From an uncultured Bacteroides sp. (lineage in GTDB: Bacteria > Bacteroidota > Bacteroidia > Bacteroidales > Bacteroidaceae): a stretch of DNA of 64,000 bases. The DNA is taken from NCBI RefSeq assembly GCF_963677945.1, contig NZ_OY782578.1:3687258-3751257 (forward strand). The letters are read 5' to 3'. Positions within the stretch are counted from its first letter, which is position 1. The number at the start of each line of letters is the position of its first letter. The translations under genes and the position numbers were made by a program. Positions 1 to 10,389 of the stretch are shown here, piece by piece. Below the pieces are notes generated by a model. That model searched no databases. It saw only the letters and a program-made list of their open reading frames with translations, and was not told the DNA's origin.

Positions 1-1
1 T

Positions 2-712
2 GTTCCTATCAGTGAGATTGCCTATAACTGCGGATTCAGTAGTGTGTCTATCTTTAGCAGAACTTTCAGAAAGTATTTCAATACATCGGCTACGGATTTC
101 AGGAACAGAGAAAAAGCTTTTCTTCTCATTAATGGTTCTTATTATAGCAAGGATGGTAAAGTGTTCAGCAAGAATAATCAACAACATCACAGCATTGATT
201 TGCAACTTTGCAACATCAATTTAAAACAATTAATTATTATGAACACAAAGATTGAAATTAAAGAAATGCCGGAGATGAGAGTTGTTTATTGTCGTCATAA
301 AGGTGCTTTCAAAGACATTAACAAAGCGTATGACAAATTAATGAAATGGGCAGGACCAAGAGGTTTACTAAACTTTCCGGAAACTAAATCGCTGACCGTT
401 TATCATGACGATCCTTCAATTACCGAGATTGAGAATGTACGCCAAGATGCTTGTATCACCGTTAATGAAGATGTTAAAGTAGACGGAGAGATTGGTAAAA
501 TGATTGTTGAAGGGGGTAAATACGCTGTAGGACGTTTTGAAATTACTGAAACTGAATTCGAACAAGCCTGGAATACAATGTGTTTGTGGTTTACAGAAAA
601 TGGATACCAGCCGGGGGATGGCAGTACTTATGAATTATACTACAATGATCATAATGAGCACCCGGAAAAGAAATTTATTCTGGATATCTGTATTCCGGTC
701 AGACCGCTTTAA
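2..712 (+). CDS. AraC-type HTH fused to GyrI-like small-molecule-binding domain (5' truncated by window edge)
   Basis: The reading frame is already open at base 2. Its first residues (PISEIAYNCGFSS...FSRTFRKYF) are the second helix-turn-helix of an AraC/XylS DNA-binding domain. A linker follows, then a GyrI-like/SOUL-type effector domain over roughly the last 155 residues, starting near MNTKIEIKEMPEMRVVY and containing the YELYYND...HPEKKFILDICIPV end typical of this family. The order HTH then GyrI-like matches Rob/SoxS-type multidrug-sensing regulators. The GTG at 44 and the ATG at 240 are internal, because the HTH continues upstream without a stop. The most likely role is a transcription factor that senses a hydrophobic ligand; target unknown. 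It ends just before a bidirectional hairpin and converges on the next AraC gene. Confidence 0.85.
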   Translation, partial: VPISEIAYNCGFSSVSIFSRTFRKYFNTSATDFRNREKAFLLINGSYYSKDGKVFSKNNQQHHSIDLQLCNINLKQLIIMNTKIEIKEMPEMRVVYCRHKGAFKDINKAYDKLMKWAGPRGLLNFPETKSLTVYHDDPSITEIENVRQDACITVNEDVKVDGEIGKMIVEGGKYAVGRFEITETEFEQAWNTMCLWFTENGYQPGDGSTYELYYNDHNEHPEKKFILDICIPVRPL

Positions 713-721
713 TTAAAAAAT

Positions 722-753
722 AAATGGAAGGGGATAATTTTCTCCTTCCATTT
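722..753. terminator. Bidirectional hairpin between convergent regulators
   Basis: The arms AAATGGAAGG and CCTTCCATTT flank a short A/T-rich loop, with A-rich sequence on the left and T-rich sequence on the right. It sits between two convergent stop codons, so it can serve both strands. Confidence 0.7.
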
Positions 754-767
754 ATATATATCAATTA

Positions 768-1670
768 TTAATGCTGCACTCTATATTCATTCGGCGAAAC
801 GCCAACACGTTTCTTAAACAGTCGGCTGAAATGCTGAGGGTATTTGAATCCCAACTCATAAGCAATCTCGCTAACCGATTTACTTGTATCATACACCATA
901 TCTTTTGCGGTTTCGATTAACTTTAGCTGTATATGTTCCAGCGCAGATTTACCGGTTTCTTTCTTGATCAAATCTCCCAGATAATTTGCTGACAGATTGA
1001 GCTTATCGGCACAATATCCCACGGTAGGCAGACCAATGTTCTGCGGTTTGTCTGACGAAAAATAATCTCCGAGCAGATTCTCAAACCGAACAATTACATC
1101 TTTATTTATATGTTCACGAGTTATAAACTGGCGATCATAAAAGCGCTTGCAATAATTAAGCAACAGTTCTATGTTTGATGTTATCAAAGTCTTGCTGTGT
1201 TTATCAATAGAATGATTCAATTCCAGTTCTATTTTATGCAGGCAATCAATTACAACTATTCTCTCTTGTTCTGACAAATGAAGAGCTTCATAGACTTCAT
1301 AAGAAAAGAAGGTGTATTCTTTCATATTTCGCCCAAGAGAAGTTCCACGAATCAAGTCCGGATGGAACAACAACGCCCAGCCTTTTGGCTGAAAATACTC
1401 GCCGTTATCTTCTACACCAAGAACCTGTCCCGGTGCAATGCACACCAACGTTCCTTCTTGATAGTCATAATAGTTGCGTCCATAAATCAGATCTCCGCAT
1501 TTTACATCTTTCAGATATATGGCATAAAAGCCGAAATTATGACGCATATGTGTTATCTTGTTAGACTTTGACATATCAACAACACTAACTAATGGGTGCA
1601 ATGTTTCCAGTCCGAGAAAAGCATTATAATCACATATATTATCTATTTTTATAATCTCATTCATAAGCAT
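768..1670 (-). CDS. AraC family transcriptional regulator of the redox cluster
   Basis: A 300-residue protein with an N-terminal AraC-type cupin sensor (about residues 15-120, including the CIAPGQ turn) and a C-terminal double HTH (about 205-300) ending SEIAYELGFKYPQHFSRLFKKRVGVSPNEYR, the classic AraC signature. The start could be the first ATG or the second, six bases inside; both lie downstream of a -7 box at 1690-1697. It diverges from the aldo/keto reductase gene at 1862. Both operons of the neighbouring cluster share an upstream block that could be its operator. By analogy with E. coli YqhC, an AraC protein that activates yqhD and dkgA in response to aldehydes, it is a candidate activator of the cluster; the ligand is unknown. 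Confidence 0.88.
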   Translation of the reverse strand: MLMNEIIKIDNICDYNAFLGLETLHPLVSVVDMSKSNKITHMRHNFGFYAIYLKDVKCGDLIYGRNYYDYQEGTLVCIAPGQVLGVEDNGEYFQPKGWALLFHPDLIRGTSLGRNMKEYTFFSYEVYEALHLSEQERIVVIDCLHKIELELNHSIDKHSKTLITSNIELLLNYCKRFYDRQFITREHINKDVIVRFENLLGDYFSSDKPQNIGLPTVGYCADKLNLSANYLGDLIKKETGKSALEHIQLKLIETAKDMVYDTSKSVSEIAYELGFKYPQHFSRLFKKRVGVSPNEYRVQH

Positions 1671-1689
1671 TTATATATTAGTTGCAAGA

Positions 1690-1697
1690 CAAAAGTA
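1690..1697 (-). promoter_or_regulatory. -7 box TACTTTTG for the AraC gene
   Basis: On the minus strand this reads TACTTTTG, matching the Bacteroidetes -7 consensus TAnnTTTG. It lies about 20 nt before the first ATG of the AraC gene. Confidence 0.55.
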
Positions 1698-1738
1698 GAA
1701 CTTTTTTTGTTATTTAATTCATAAGACTGCTGGTATCT

Positions 1739-1780
1739 GTAATAATGGTATGTATATCAGTAATATGTATAACATTCACC
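1739..1780 (+). promoter_or_regulatory. Conserved upstream block, copy 1 (candidate AraC operator)
   Basis: This block of about 41 nt contains two TATGTATA half-sites 15 bp apart (1749 and 1764). It is nearly identical (about three differences) to 5331-5371. In both places a TAnnTTTG box follows about 15 nt downstream, so the block sits where an activator would bind next to the polymerase. Confidence 0.6.
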
Positions 1781-1794
1781 CCGGAAATCCGGCA

Positions 1795-1802
1795 TAATTT
1801 TG
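1795..1802 (+). promoter_or_regulatory. -7 box TAATTTTG
   Basis: A consensus TAnnTTTG sits 59 nt before the aldo/keto reductase ATG. It is followed by GCATCGTGA, which also follows the box at 5387. Confidence 0.6.
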
Positions 1803-1858
1803 CATCGTGATTATTTCGAAGCAGAAATAAGACTATTTTTTCAAATTTAAAACATTAA

Positions 1859-2851
<993 letters not shown>

Positions 2852-2859
2852 TACTAAAG

Positions 2860-4122
2860 ATGAAGAACTTAGTAACAATAATGGTTGCTGTAATTTTACT
2901 CTTTAGCCAAAACAATCAATTAAATGCACAAAATATGAAAGAAGAAATTCCTGAAATAAGTAATTTTCCCGTGGGAGACAAACTTCCTGAAATGTATTCT
3001 AAATACTTTATCGGACAGGCTTATCTGGCTCCATTGACAAAAAATAAAGATCTGAATTGTCCGATAGCTAATGTAACCTTTGAACCGGGTTGCCGCAATA
3101 ATTGGCATAGTCATACTGGTGGTCAGATTCTTGTTGTGGTAGGTGGAAAAGGATATTATCAGGCTAAAGGCGGACCAGCACGTTTGCTTTTACCGGGTGA
3201 TGTGGTTGAGATTCCGGCTAATGTGATTCACTGGCATGGAGCTGCTCCAGATAGCTGGTTCTCGCATCTGGCAATTGAAACAAATCCTCAGTATAACCAA
3301 AATACATGGTTGGAAGCAGTGGACGACGAGCAATATAAAAAAGCAACAGCCGCTTCAGGTGGCAAGGAGATCAACCTGACTAATGCGGCTATTAAAAATC
3401 ATGAAGAATTATGGCCCGGTTATGAATCAAAAGCAGCTACAACTGATCCGGAATTAATAGAGATATTTGATAATTTTGCTTTTGATGAAGTAATTAAATA
3501 TGGTAATCTGGATACTAAAACCAGAGTTATGATGATTATGGGTTCCACCATTGCTCAGGGTGCACTTACTGAATATAAAATGTTTGTAAATGCAGCACTC
3601 AATGTGGGTGTTACACCGGTTAAAATTAAGGAAATTATGTATCAATCGGTTGCTTATGTTGGAGTGGCCAAAGTGATAGATTTTATTAATGCTGCCAACG
3701 AAATACTAAAGGAAAGGGGAATTGAATTACCGGTAAAAGGTCAGTCAACCACTACACCCGAAAACCGTTTTGAGAAAGGATTGGCTCTTCAAAAAGAGAT
3801 TTTTGGAGATATGATTGACAAGATGTACGAGCAATCACCAAAAAATCAGCTGCATATACAAAAGTACTTATCGGCAAACTGTTTCGGTGATTATCAAACT
3901 CGCACTGGTTTAGATACAAAGACAAGAGAGCTTTTAACTTTCTCCATGCTCATCAGTATGGGTGGCACTGAATCGCAGGTAAAAGGTCACATTCTTGGAA
4001 ACGTAAAAGTGGGCAATGACAAAGAAACATTGTTGAGTGTAACCACACAACTTTTACCCTACATTGGATATCCTCGCACGCTGAATGCATTAAAATGCTT
4101 AAACGAAGTTATACCTGAATAA
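2860..4122 (+). CDS. Secreted cupin plus tandem carboxymuconolactone decarboxylase-like protein
   Basis: A 420-residue protein with a clear signal peptide (MKNLVTIMVAVILLF...LNAQ). A cupin follows at about 70-145 with metal-site residues His83, His85, Gln89 and His124 or His126 (WHSHTGGQ, HWHG). Two CMD-like helical domains come next, at about 200-280 and 315-420, each carrying an LDTKTR motif. The CxxC pair of AhpD-type peroxidase CMD proteins is absent, so AhpD-like peroxidase activity is not supported. This cupin-CMD fusion is common beside aldo/keto reductases and flavoproteins in Bacteroidetes, but its reaction is unknown. It probably acts in the periplasm and is co-transcribed with the upstream reductase. 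Confidence 0.85.
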   Translation: MKNLVTIMVAVILLFSQNNQLNAQNMKEEIPEISNFPVGDKLPEMYSKYFIGQAYLAPLTKNKDLNCPIANVTFEPGCRNNWHSHTGGQILVVVGGKGYYQAKGGPARLLLPGDVVEIPANVIHWHGAAPDSWFSHLAIETNPQYNQNTWLEAVDDEQYKKATAASGGKEINLTNAAIKNHEELWPGYESKAATTDPELIEIFDNFAFDEVIKYGNLDTKTRVMMIMGSTIAQGALTEYKMFVNAALNVGVTPVKIKEIMYQSVAYVGVAKVIDFINAANEILKERGIELPVKGQSTTTPENRFEKGLALQKEIFGDMIDKMYEQSPKNQLHIQKYLSANCFGDYQTRTGLDTKTRELLTFSMLISMGGTESQVKGHILGNVKVGNDKETLLSVTTQLLPYIGYPRTLNALKCLNEVIPE

Positions 4123-4164
4123 ATAAATTGTTCTTCAGTTTATTTCGTTAAAAAATAAAAGTAG

Positions 4165-4196
4165 AAAGAAGTTGCCTCATAACAGGCAGTTTCTTT
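4165..4196 (+). terminator. Hairpin between the cupin-CMD and MBL genes
   Basis: The arms AAAGAAGTTGCCT and AGGCAGTTTCTTT are mostly complementary around a 6-nt loop, and the 3' arm runs into T-rich sequence. It would end or attenuate the first operon before the MBL-fold gene. Confidence 0.55.
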
Positions 4197-4211
4197 TAAT
4201 AAAGTTCATTT

Positions 4212-5321
4212 ATGAAACGTATTATGTATATCTCATTTACAACATTATTCTTTTTATCTCTAGTATCTTATGTGGTCCTAGGCAGAACAAGTTTTGGTAA
4301 ACTTCCCAAGGGGGAAAGATTGGAAAGGATCAAACAATCTCCTAATTACAGAAATGATGAGTTCCATAATCAGTCTGTTACGCCAACATTTACAGGTCAG
4401 GATAGTCAGCTAACAGCTATATATAAATTTCTTTTCGGAAAGAAAGAGCGGGTTACTCCCATCGATTCAATTCCGGTTATTAAAACAGATCTTGCTAGTA
4501 TAAATCCTCAGAAAGATGTATTGGTGTGGCTGGGACATTCATCTTATTTTATTCAGATTGATGGAAAAAGAATCCTGGTTGATCCGGTTCTGGATGATCA
4601 TGCATCTCCTTTTTCATGGATGATTAAAGCTTTCAAAGGTTCTGATGCTTATAAGGCAGAAAATATTCCGGATATAGATTATCTTTTTATCACACACGAC
4701 CATTGGGATCATTTGGATTATGAAACAGTAATGAAGATAAAACCGCGGGTAAAAAAAGTAATTTGCGGACTAGGAGTTGGATCTTATTTTGAATATTGGG
4801 GATTTAATCCTACTTCGATAACTGAATTGGATTGGTATGAGCACACAGATTTAGATAAAAACTGGATAGCAACCGCCACTCCTGCGCGCCATTTTTCAGG
4901 ACGTGGTTTAAAGAGAAATAAAACTCTTTGGGCTTCTTTTGTTCTTCAAACTCCATCCATGAAAATATTTATCGGAGGTGATGGCGGATATGATAAGCAT
5001 TTTAAAGAGATAGGAAATAAGTTTGGTCCCATAGATTTAGCTATACTGGAACAAGGACAATATGACCAACGATGGAAATACATTCATTTACTACCCGAAC
5101 AGGTTTTTCAGGCTGCTCTTGATTTGAAAGCAAAGAACTTATTACCTGTTCATAATTCAAAGTTTGCTTTGGCAGCACATCATTGGGATGAACCATTAAA
5201 TAAGTTGGCTGAGAATAGCGAACACTATAATATACGAGCATTAACTCCAATGATTGGCGAAATGGTAAACTTAAAAGATACTACTCAGCAGTTTTCTCAA
5301 TGGTGGAAAAAATTAAAATAA
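4212..5321 (+). CDS. MBL-fold metallo-hydrolase, NAPE-PLD/RomA-like (COG2220)
   Basis: A 369-residue protein with an N-terminal hydrophobic segment (residues 4-24) that is probably an uncleaved anchor or signal. The metallo-beta-lactamase motif HxHxDH is intact at 162-167 (THDHWDH), with a preceding GHSSYFIQ...LVDPV strand and later GGDGGYD and LLPVHNSKF metal and fold elements. These are hallmarks of the UlaG/NAPE-PLD-like branch, whose members hydrolyse phosphodiester or lactone bonds. The Zn-dependent hydrolase call is firm; the substrate is not known. It lies between the two halves of the redox cluster, with a hairpin just upstream, so it may be expressed by read-through. Confidence 0.88.
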   Translation: MKRIMYISFTTLFFLSLVSYVVLGRTSFGKLPKGERLERIKQSPNYRNDEFHNQSVTPTFTGQDSQLTAIYKFLFGKKERVTPIDSIPVIKTDLASINPQKDVLVWLGHSSYFIQIDGKRILVDPVLDDHASPFSWMIKAFKGSDAYKAENIPDIDYLFITHDHWDHLDYETVMKIKPRVKKVICGLGVGSYFEYWGFNPTSITELDWYEHTDLDKNWIATATPARHFSGRGLKRNKTLWASFVLQTPSMKIFIGGDGGYDKHFKEIGNKFGPIDLAILEQGQYDQRWKYIHLLPEQVFQAALDLKAKNLLPVHNSKFALAAHHWDEPLNKLAENSEHYNIRALTPMIGEMVNLKDTTQQFSQWWKKLK

Positions 5322-5330
5322 AATGTATAA

Positions 5331-5371
5331 GTAATAATGGTATGCATATCAGTAATTTGTATAACAATCAC
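5331..5371 (+). promoter_or_regulatory. Conserved upstream block, copy 2 (candidate AraC operator)
   Basis: This is nearly identical to 1739-1780 and has the half-sites TATGCATA (5341) and TTTGTATA (5356), again 15 bp apart. The similarity ends shortly after the block and resumes only at the -7 box, which argues for selection on protein binding rather than a recent duplication. Confidence 0.6.
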
Positions 5372-5386
5372 TTAAAAAATAGAGGA

Positions 5387-5394
5387 TAAATTTG
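5387..5394 (+). promoter_or_regulatory. -7 box TAAATTTG
   Basis: A consensus TAnnTTTG lies 47 nt before the second aldo/keto reductase, followed by GCATCGTGA as at the first promoter. Confidence 0.6.
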
Positions 5395-5414
5395 CATCGT
5401 GAATAAAAAACTAG

Positions 5415-6287
<873 letters not shown>

Positions 6288-6319
6288 ACTAAATAATAAC
6301 AATTAAAAAAACAATTAAA

Positions 6320-7468
6320 ATGAAAGATTTCACATACTACAATCCTACCCGAATAGAATTCGGAATGGGCAAAGAGAAAAATATAGGAAAATACATTGCT
6401 GAATATGGTGTATCAAAAGTATTAATCGTTTATGGTTCAGAACGAATAAAGAAGAGTGGTTTGTTTGATACAATTGCAAAATCACTAACCGATAATGGAA
6501 TAAACTTTGAGCAATTAGGTGGTGTACAGAGTAATCCGCTGTTGAGCAAGGTAAATGAAGGTATTCAACTGGCTAAAGCAAAAGGCTTGGAAGCTGTACT
6601 TGCTGTTGGTGGTGGTTCTGTTCTGGATTCATCAAAAGCCATTGCTGCAGGAGCTGCATACGAAGGTGATGTCTGGGATTTCTTCATTCATACAGCTGAG
6701 CCCAATGGAGCATTAAAGATTTTCGATATTATGACGCTCGCTGCTACTGGTAGTGAAATGAATAACTATGCTGTTGTTACAAATGATGAAACAAAACAAA
6801 AGCTTAGTCTTGCCGGTCCTACTACATTCCCTACTGTTTCAGTTATAAACCCGGAACTACAGACTTCTGTTACTAAAGAATATTTGGTTTATTCGGCAGC
6901 AGATATTTTTGCTCATAGCTTAGATATGTATTTATCAGCCACTTATTTACCTAAATTTATTGCAGGACACGTTGAAAATATCCTTAAGACAGTAATGCGC
7001 ACCACTGAAATTCTGTTGGTTGACGGAAATAATCTTGAAGCAAGAGGCGAATTTGCTTGGGCTGCTACACAAGCTTTGAATTTCACTACTTTCTGCGGTG
7101 TAGAAAATAACCGTTTTGATACGCATTTTATAGAACATACATTATCAGCTGAGTATAATATTGCTCACGGTGCTGGTCTGTCTATTATTGTTCCTGCATG
7201 GATGAAATGGCAAAAAAACAATCTTCCTGAACGCTTCGAGCAGTTCGCTAAAAACATTTTCAATGTTGAAGGAGCAGATGCAGGAATTGAGGCTTTAAAA
7301 CAATGGTATTCAAAAATCGGAACTCCTGTAACACTTAAAGAAGGTAATATTCCGGAAGAAGACATTCCTGTATTAGTTGAAAAACTATCTGTTGTTGCCA
7401 GCATGTGGGGAGCTGAAAGTCTCTATACCAAAGAGATGATTACAACTGTGCTTGAAAATGCAAAGTAG
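6320..7468 (+). CDS. Iron-containing alcohol dehydrogenase, butanol dehydrogenase/YqhD type
   Basis: A 382-residue protein. The N-terminal Rossmann-like half carries the cofactor motif GGGSVLDSSK at 97-106. The C-terminal helical half has the metal ligands Asp195 and His199 (ADIFAHSLD), His269 and His283 (AHGAGL), with an extra His273 near the nicotinamide site as in FucO. The start FTYYNPTRIEFGMG is typical of the BDH/YqhD branch, which prefers NADPH and reduces short and medium aldehydes. With the DkgA-like reductase just upstream it recreates the E. coli yqhD-dkgA pair. Confidence 0.93.
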   Translation: MKDFTYYNPTRIEFGMGKEKNIGKYIAEYGVSKVLIVYGSERIKKSGLFDTIAKSLTDNGINFEQLGGVQSNPLLSKVNEGIQLAKAKGLEAVLAVGGGSVLDSSKAIAAGAAYEGDVWDFFIHTAEPNGALKIFDIMTLAATGSEMNNYAVVTNDETKQKLSLAGPTTFPTVSVINPELQTSVTKEYLVYSAADIFAHSLDMYLSATYLPKFIAGHVENILKTVMRTTEILLVDGNNLEARGEFAWAATQALNFTTFCGVENNRFDTHFIEHTLSAEYNIAHGAGLSIIVPAWMKWQKNNLPERFEQFAKNIFNVEGADAGIEALKQWYSKIGTPVTLKEGNIPEEDIPVLVEKLSVVASMWGAESLYTKEMITTVLENAK

Positions 7469-7490
7469 TTGAAATAATAATAGACTATAT

Positions 7491-8054
7491 ATGAAAACAA
7501 AACATTTTTTTATTGCTCTGTCTGCATTGCTACTTTCAAGTATGGGTATGCAGGCACAGTCTGCATCAACTGCAAAAAAGATTCTGGTGGTTTATTTTTC
7601 TCATAGCGGAAACACTAGAGTGATAGCCAATCAAATAAAGGAACTTACAAGTGGCGATATTTTTGAGATTCAGCCAGCAAAGGCTTATCCAAGTGATTAT
7701 CAAGTATGTGTAGATCAGGCAAAGAAGGAGATTAACGCTAATTATAAGCCTGCTTTGAAAACAAAATTAAAGAGTATCAGCTCGTATGATATAATATTTG
7801 TGGGCTCTCCTTGCTGGTGGGCAACAATGGCACCACCGGTTGCAACATTCTTGTCGAGCTATGACTTCACAGGGAAAACTATTGTTCCGTTTATGACACA
7901 CGAAGGAAGCCGAATGGGGCGTTATGCCTCAGACATTAAAAAACTTTGTCCGAAAGCTAAAATTCTGGAAGGGCTACCAGTCAGAGGAAGTAATGTAAAG
8001 GAGGCTAAAGGTGATGTTAATAAGTGGCTGCGTGAAATAAAAGTGATAAAGTAA
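7491..8054 (+). CDS. Exported flavodoxin-like protein
   Basis: A 187-residue protein. A signal peptide (MKTKHFFIALSALLLSSMGMQAQ) precedes a complete flavodoxin fold. The phosphate-binding loop is YFSHSGNTR, and the second FMN loop is GSPCWWATMAPPV. This matches the flavodoxin_4 family found in Bacteroidetes. An FMN electron carrier or reductase in the periplasm is unusual, because flavodoxins are normally cytoplasmic, but signal-peptide-bearing members recur in this family. It lies 22 nt after the alcohol dehydrogenase in the same operon. Its partner is unknown. Confidence 0.85.
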   Translation: MKTKHFFIALSALLLSSMGMQAQSASTAKKILVVYFSHSGNTRVIANQIKELTSGDIFEIQPAKAYPSDYQVCVDQAKKEINANYKPALKTKLKSISSYDIIFVGSPCWWATMAPPVATFLSSYDFTGKTIVPFMTHEGSRMGRYASDIKKLCPKAKILEGLPVRGSNVKEAKGDVNKWLREIKVIK

Positions 8055-8064
8055 TAACTATTTT

Positions 8065-8604
8065 ATGAAAAAAAGAGTTTTAATACTATCGGCCAGTCCA
8101 AGAAAAGGTGGTAATTCAGACACATTATGTAATCAGTTAATGGAAGGTGCACAACAGGCTGGACATCAGGTTGAAAAAATATTTCTGAAAGAGAAGAAAA
8201 TAAACTATTGCACCGGTTGTGGAGCATGCTATAACCGTGGCAATGGATGTTCTCAAAAAGACGAGATGGAAAATATGCTGAATAAGATGATTGATGCTGA
8301 TGTTATTGTTATGGCAACACCGGTATATTTCTATACAATGAACGGACAAATGAAAACGTTTATTGACCGTACTTGCTCACGATATACTGACATTAACAAC
8401 AAAGAGTTTTATTTTATTGTGACAGCAGCAGATGATAATAAGGCATTAATGACAAGAACCATAGAAGAATTTCGCGGATTCTTGTATTGTCTGGAAGGAG
8501 CTACTGAAAAAGGTATTATCTACGGTACTGGAGCATGGCAGGTAGGTGATATAAAAAATAAGCCTGTTATGGAAGAAGCATATAAAATTGGAGTAAACAT
8601 TTAA
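8065..8604 (+). CDS. NAD(P)H-dependent FMN reductase / iron-sulfur flavoprotein-like
   Basis: A 179-residue cytoplasmic flavodoxin-fold protein. The N-terminal SASPRKGGNSD is the FMN phosphate loop. A cysteine cluster CTGCGACYNRGNGC at about 50-63 resembles the [4Fe-4S] site of archaeal iron-sulfur flavoproteins. ATPVYFYTMNGQMKTFIDR is the conserved second flavin-contact motif. It is the last gene of the operon, 10 nt after the exported flavodoxin and just before a strong terminator. Likely a NAD(P)H oxidoreductase for quinones, nitro compounds or an electron carrier; the acceptor is unknown. Confidence 0.87.
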   Translation: MKKRVLILSASPRKGGNSDTLCNQLMEGAQQAGHQVEKIFLKEKKINYCTGCGACYNRGNGCSQKDEMENMLNKMIDADVIVMATPVYFYTMNGQMKTFIDRTCSRYTDINNKEFYFIVTAADDNKALMTRTIEEFRGFLYCLEGATEKGIIYGTGAWQVGDIKNKPVMEEAYKIGVNI

Positions 8605-8623
8605 TTGCTAGAATCATTTTTTT

Positions 8624-8648
8624 AAGGGGGGCTAATATAGCTCCCCTT
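8624..8648 (+). terminator. Rho-independent terminator of the redox operon
   Basis: A G-rich arm (AAGGGGGGCT) pairs with AGCTCCCCTT around AATAT, followed by a T run. It lies 20 nt after the stop codon. Confidence 0.85.
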
Positions 8649-8797
8649 TTTACATATTTATAATTCATTAGATTATTAAAAAAAACAATGTTTGTTGTCT
8701 CTTTGTTTTAGTTGTGTGTATGTAGGGTTAGCTCCAATAATTCAAAGAATACCGGTGATTAAACATATTACTAATTCAACTCATAAACAACCAGACT

Positions 8798-10210
8798 ATG
8801 AAAAAGAATCGTATCAATTCAGTATTTACGCTCCTATCATTATTGGGAGCAACGATCGTTTTATTTCTTGGATGCACTAAAGAAGAGCCATTTGCAATTT
8901 TAAATGATTCATCTGATGAAAGCGTTCAAACACGCGCTGTAAATAATTCCAGCGAACCACAATTTGTAGCGAACGAATTACTTGTTAAATTTAAAACAGG
9001 TACATCTTCTTCGGCTAAGGATAGTGCATTAAAACATGTTAGTGGAACTGTGACCGAAAAGATTCTTACTCATGCAATGAAACATGCGGGAAATAAAGAT
9101 GGGATTTTGCTGATAAAAACACCCAAAGATGTAACAAATGCAGTTGGATTATTAAAAAAGTTGGGAAGTGTAGAATATGCAGAACCTAATTATATATATA
9201 CCATAGATGCAATTGCAAATGACACATATTATGCAAATAGCAGTTTATGGGGTATGTATAGCGCATCAACTTCACCAACAAACCAATATGGTTGCGGAGC
9301 TGCTGCAGCCTGGTCGGCCGGTCATACTGGTTCCGTTAATATCTATGTGGGAATTATTGATGAAGGATATATGTATACTCATGAAGATCTTACAGCTAAT
9401 GTTGGTCAGAATCCTGGTGAGATTCCAAATAATGGAATAGATGATGATATGAATGGTTATATTGATGATGTATACGGCTGGGATTTTACTAAAAACAGCG
9501 GAACTATTTTTGATCCAAAAGGTGATGCTCATGGTACTCATGTGGCAGGAACAATAGGCGCTGTAGGTAACAATGGCAAAGGAGTAGCAGGTGTTTGCTG
9601 GAACATCAGACTACTTAGCGGTAAATTCCTGGGTAAAAGAGGAGGAACTACTGCAAATGCAGTTAAAGCTGTTGACTATTTCACAGACTTAAAGAATGCA
9701 GGAGTAAACCTTGTAGCTACTAACAACTCGTGGGGAGGCGGTGGTTATTCACAATCTCTGTATGATGCAATTGAAAGAGCCAACAACGCTGGAATTTTAT
9801 TTATTGCAGCAGCAGGAAATGAAGGAAGGAATCTTGATGTAACCCCCTCCTATCCTGCATCATATACAAACAGCAATATTATTTCTGTAGCTTCTATTAC
9901 AAGCACCGGAGGTTTATCTTCCTTCTCCAATTACGGTAAAACATCTGTGGATATTGGTGCACCCGGATCTAATATAATTTCTTGCATACCTAAAAGTACG
10001 AAGGGCGTTATCACTTCAAGTTATGCATCTTATAGTGGTACATCAATGGCTTCTCCACATGTTGCCGGTGCAGTGGCTCTATATTTGTCAACTCATCCGG
10101 GAGCCTCAGTTCCGGTTATTATAAATGCTATTAAAAGTAGTGCAACACCTACGGCATCACTTTCAGGTAAATGCGTAACAGGAGGACGTTTAAATGTCAA
10201 TGGGTTTTAG
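8798..10210 (+). CDS. S8 family subtilisin-like serine protease, lipoprotein
   Basis: A 470-residue protein. The signal sequence ends in a lipobox (LFLGC, Cys26), so it should be lipid-anchored in the envelope. Residues about 55-135 form a fervidolysin-like propeptide (ANELLVKF...VEYAEPNYIY). The peptidase S8 domain follows with Asp188 (GIIDEG), His245 (DAHGTHVAGT) and Ser416 (SGTSMASPHVAGA), plus the oxyanion Asn in NNSWGG. The usual Asp-Thr/Ser-Gly motif is Asp-Glu-Gly here, a tolerated variation. It stands alone between two terminators, with no obvious substrate partner. Probably a surface protease for nutrition or protein processing. Confidence 0.93.
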   Translation: MKKNRINSVFTLLSLLGATIVLFLGCTKEEPFAILNDSSDESVQTRAVNNSSEPQFVANELLVKFKTGTSSSAKDSALKHVSGTVTEKILTHAMKHAGNKDGILLIKTPKDVTNAVGLLKKLGSVEYAEPNYIYTIDAIANDTYYANSSLWGMYSASTSPTNQYGCGAAAAWSAGHTGSVNIYVGIIDEGYMYTHEDLTANVGQNPGEIPNNGIDDDMNGYIDDVYGWDFTKNSGTIFDPKGDAHGTHVAGTIGAVGNNGKGVAGVCWNIRLLSGKFLGKRGGTTANAVKAVDYFTDLKNAGVNLVATNNSWGGGGYSQSLYDAIERANNAGILFIAAAGNEGRNLDVTPSYPASYTNSNIISVASITSTGGLSSFSNYGKTSVDIGAPGSNIISCIPKSTKGVITSSYASYSGTSMASPHVAGAVALYLSTHPGASVPVIINAIKSSATPTASLSGKCVTGGRLNVNGF

Positions 10211-10280
10211 ACAAGGTATCTATAAGTAATATGCCGAAGATAAATTAAGATAAGCGCTTATATAATATAAAAGCTAAATG

Positions 10281-10323
10281 ATAAAGCCATAAATGATCAA
10301 AATTCGACCATTTATGGCTTTAT
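10281..10323 (+). terminator. Strong hairpin terminator after the S8 protease
   Basis: A perfect 15-bp stem (ATAAAGCCATAAATG with its complement) around a 13-nt loop, followed by a T-rich tract. Confidence 0.85.
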
Positions 10324-10351
10324 CTTTTCTTTTCAACATAAATTTTAGTTG

Positions 10352-10359
10352 TATCTTTG
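10352..10359 (+). promoter_or_regulatory. -7 box TATCTTTG for the alpha-galactosidase gene
   Basis: A match to TAnnTTTG, 31 nt before the ATG at 10390. It shows that a TTG at 10357 is not the start, since that codon lies inside the promoter. Confidence 0.65.
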
Positions 10360-10389
10360 GGCAAAAGAATAGAACTAACTTTTAAACTT

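Noticed and set aside
8692-8880. 62-codon ORF before the S8 protease
   Set aside because: It overlaps the protease signal sequence in another frame, has a non-ATG start and encodes no recognisable feature.
10357-10389. Upstream TTG start for the alpha-galactosidase
   Set aside because: The codon lies inside the -7 box at 10352-10359, and the extra residues precede a normal signal peptide.
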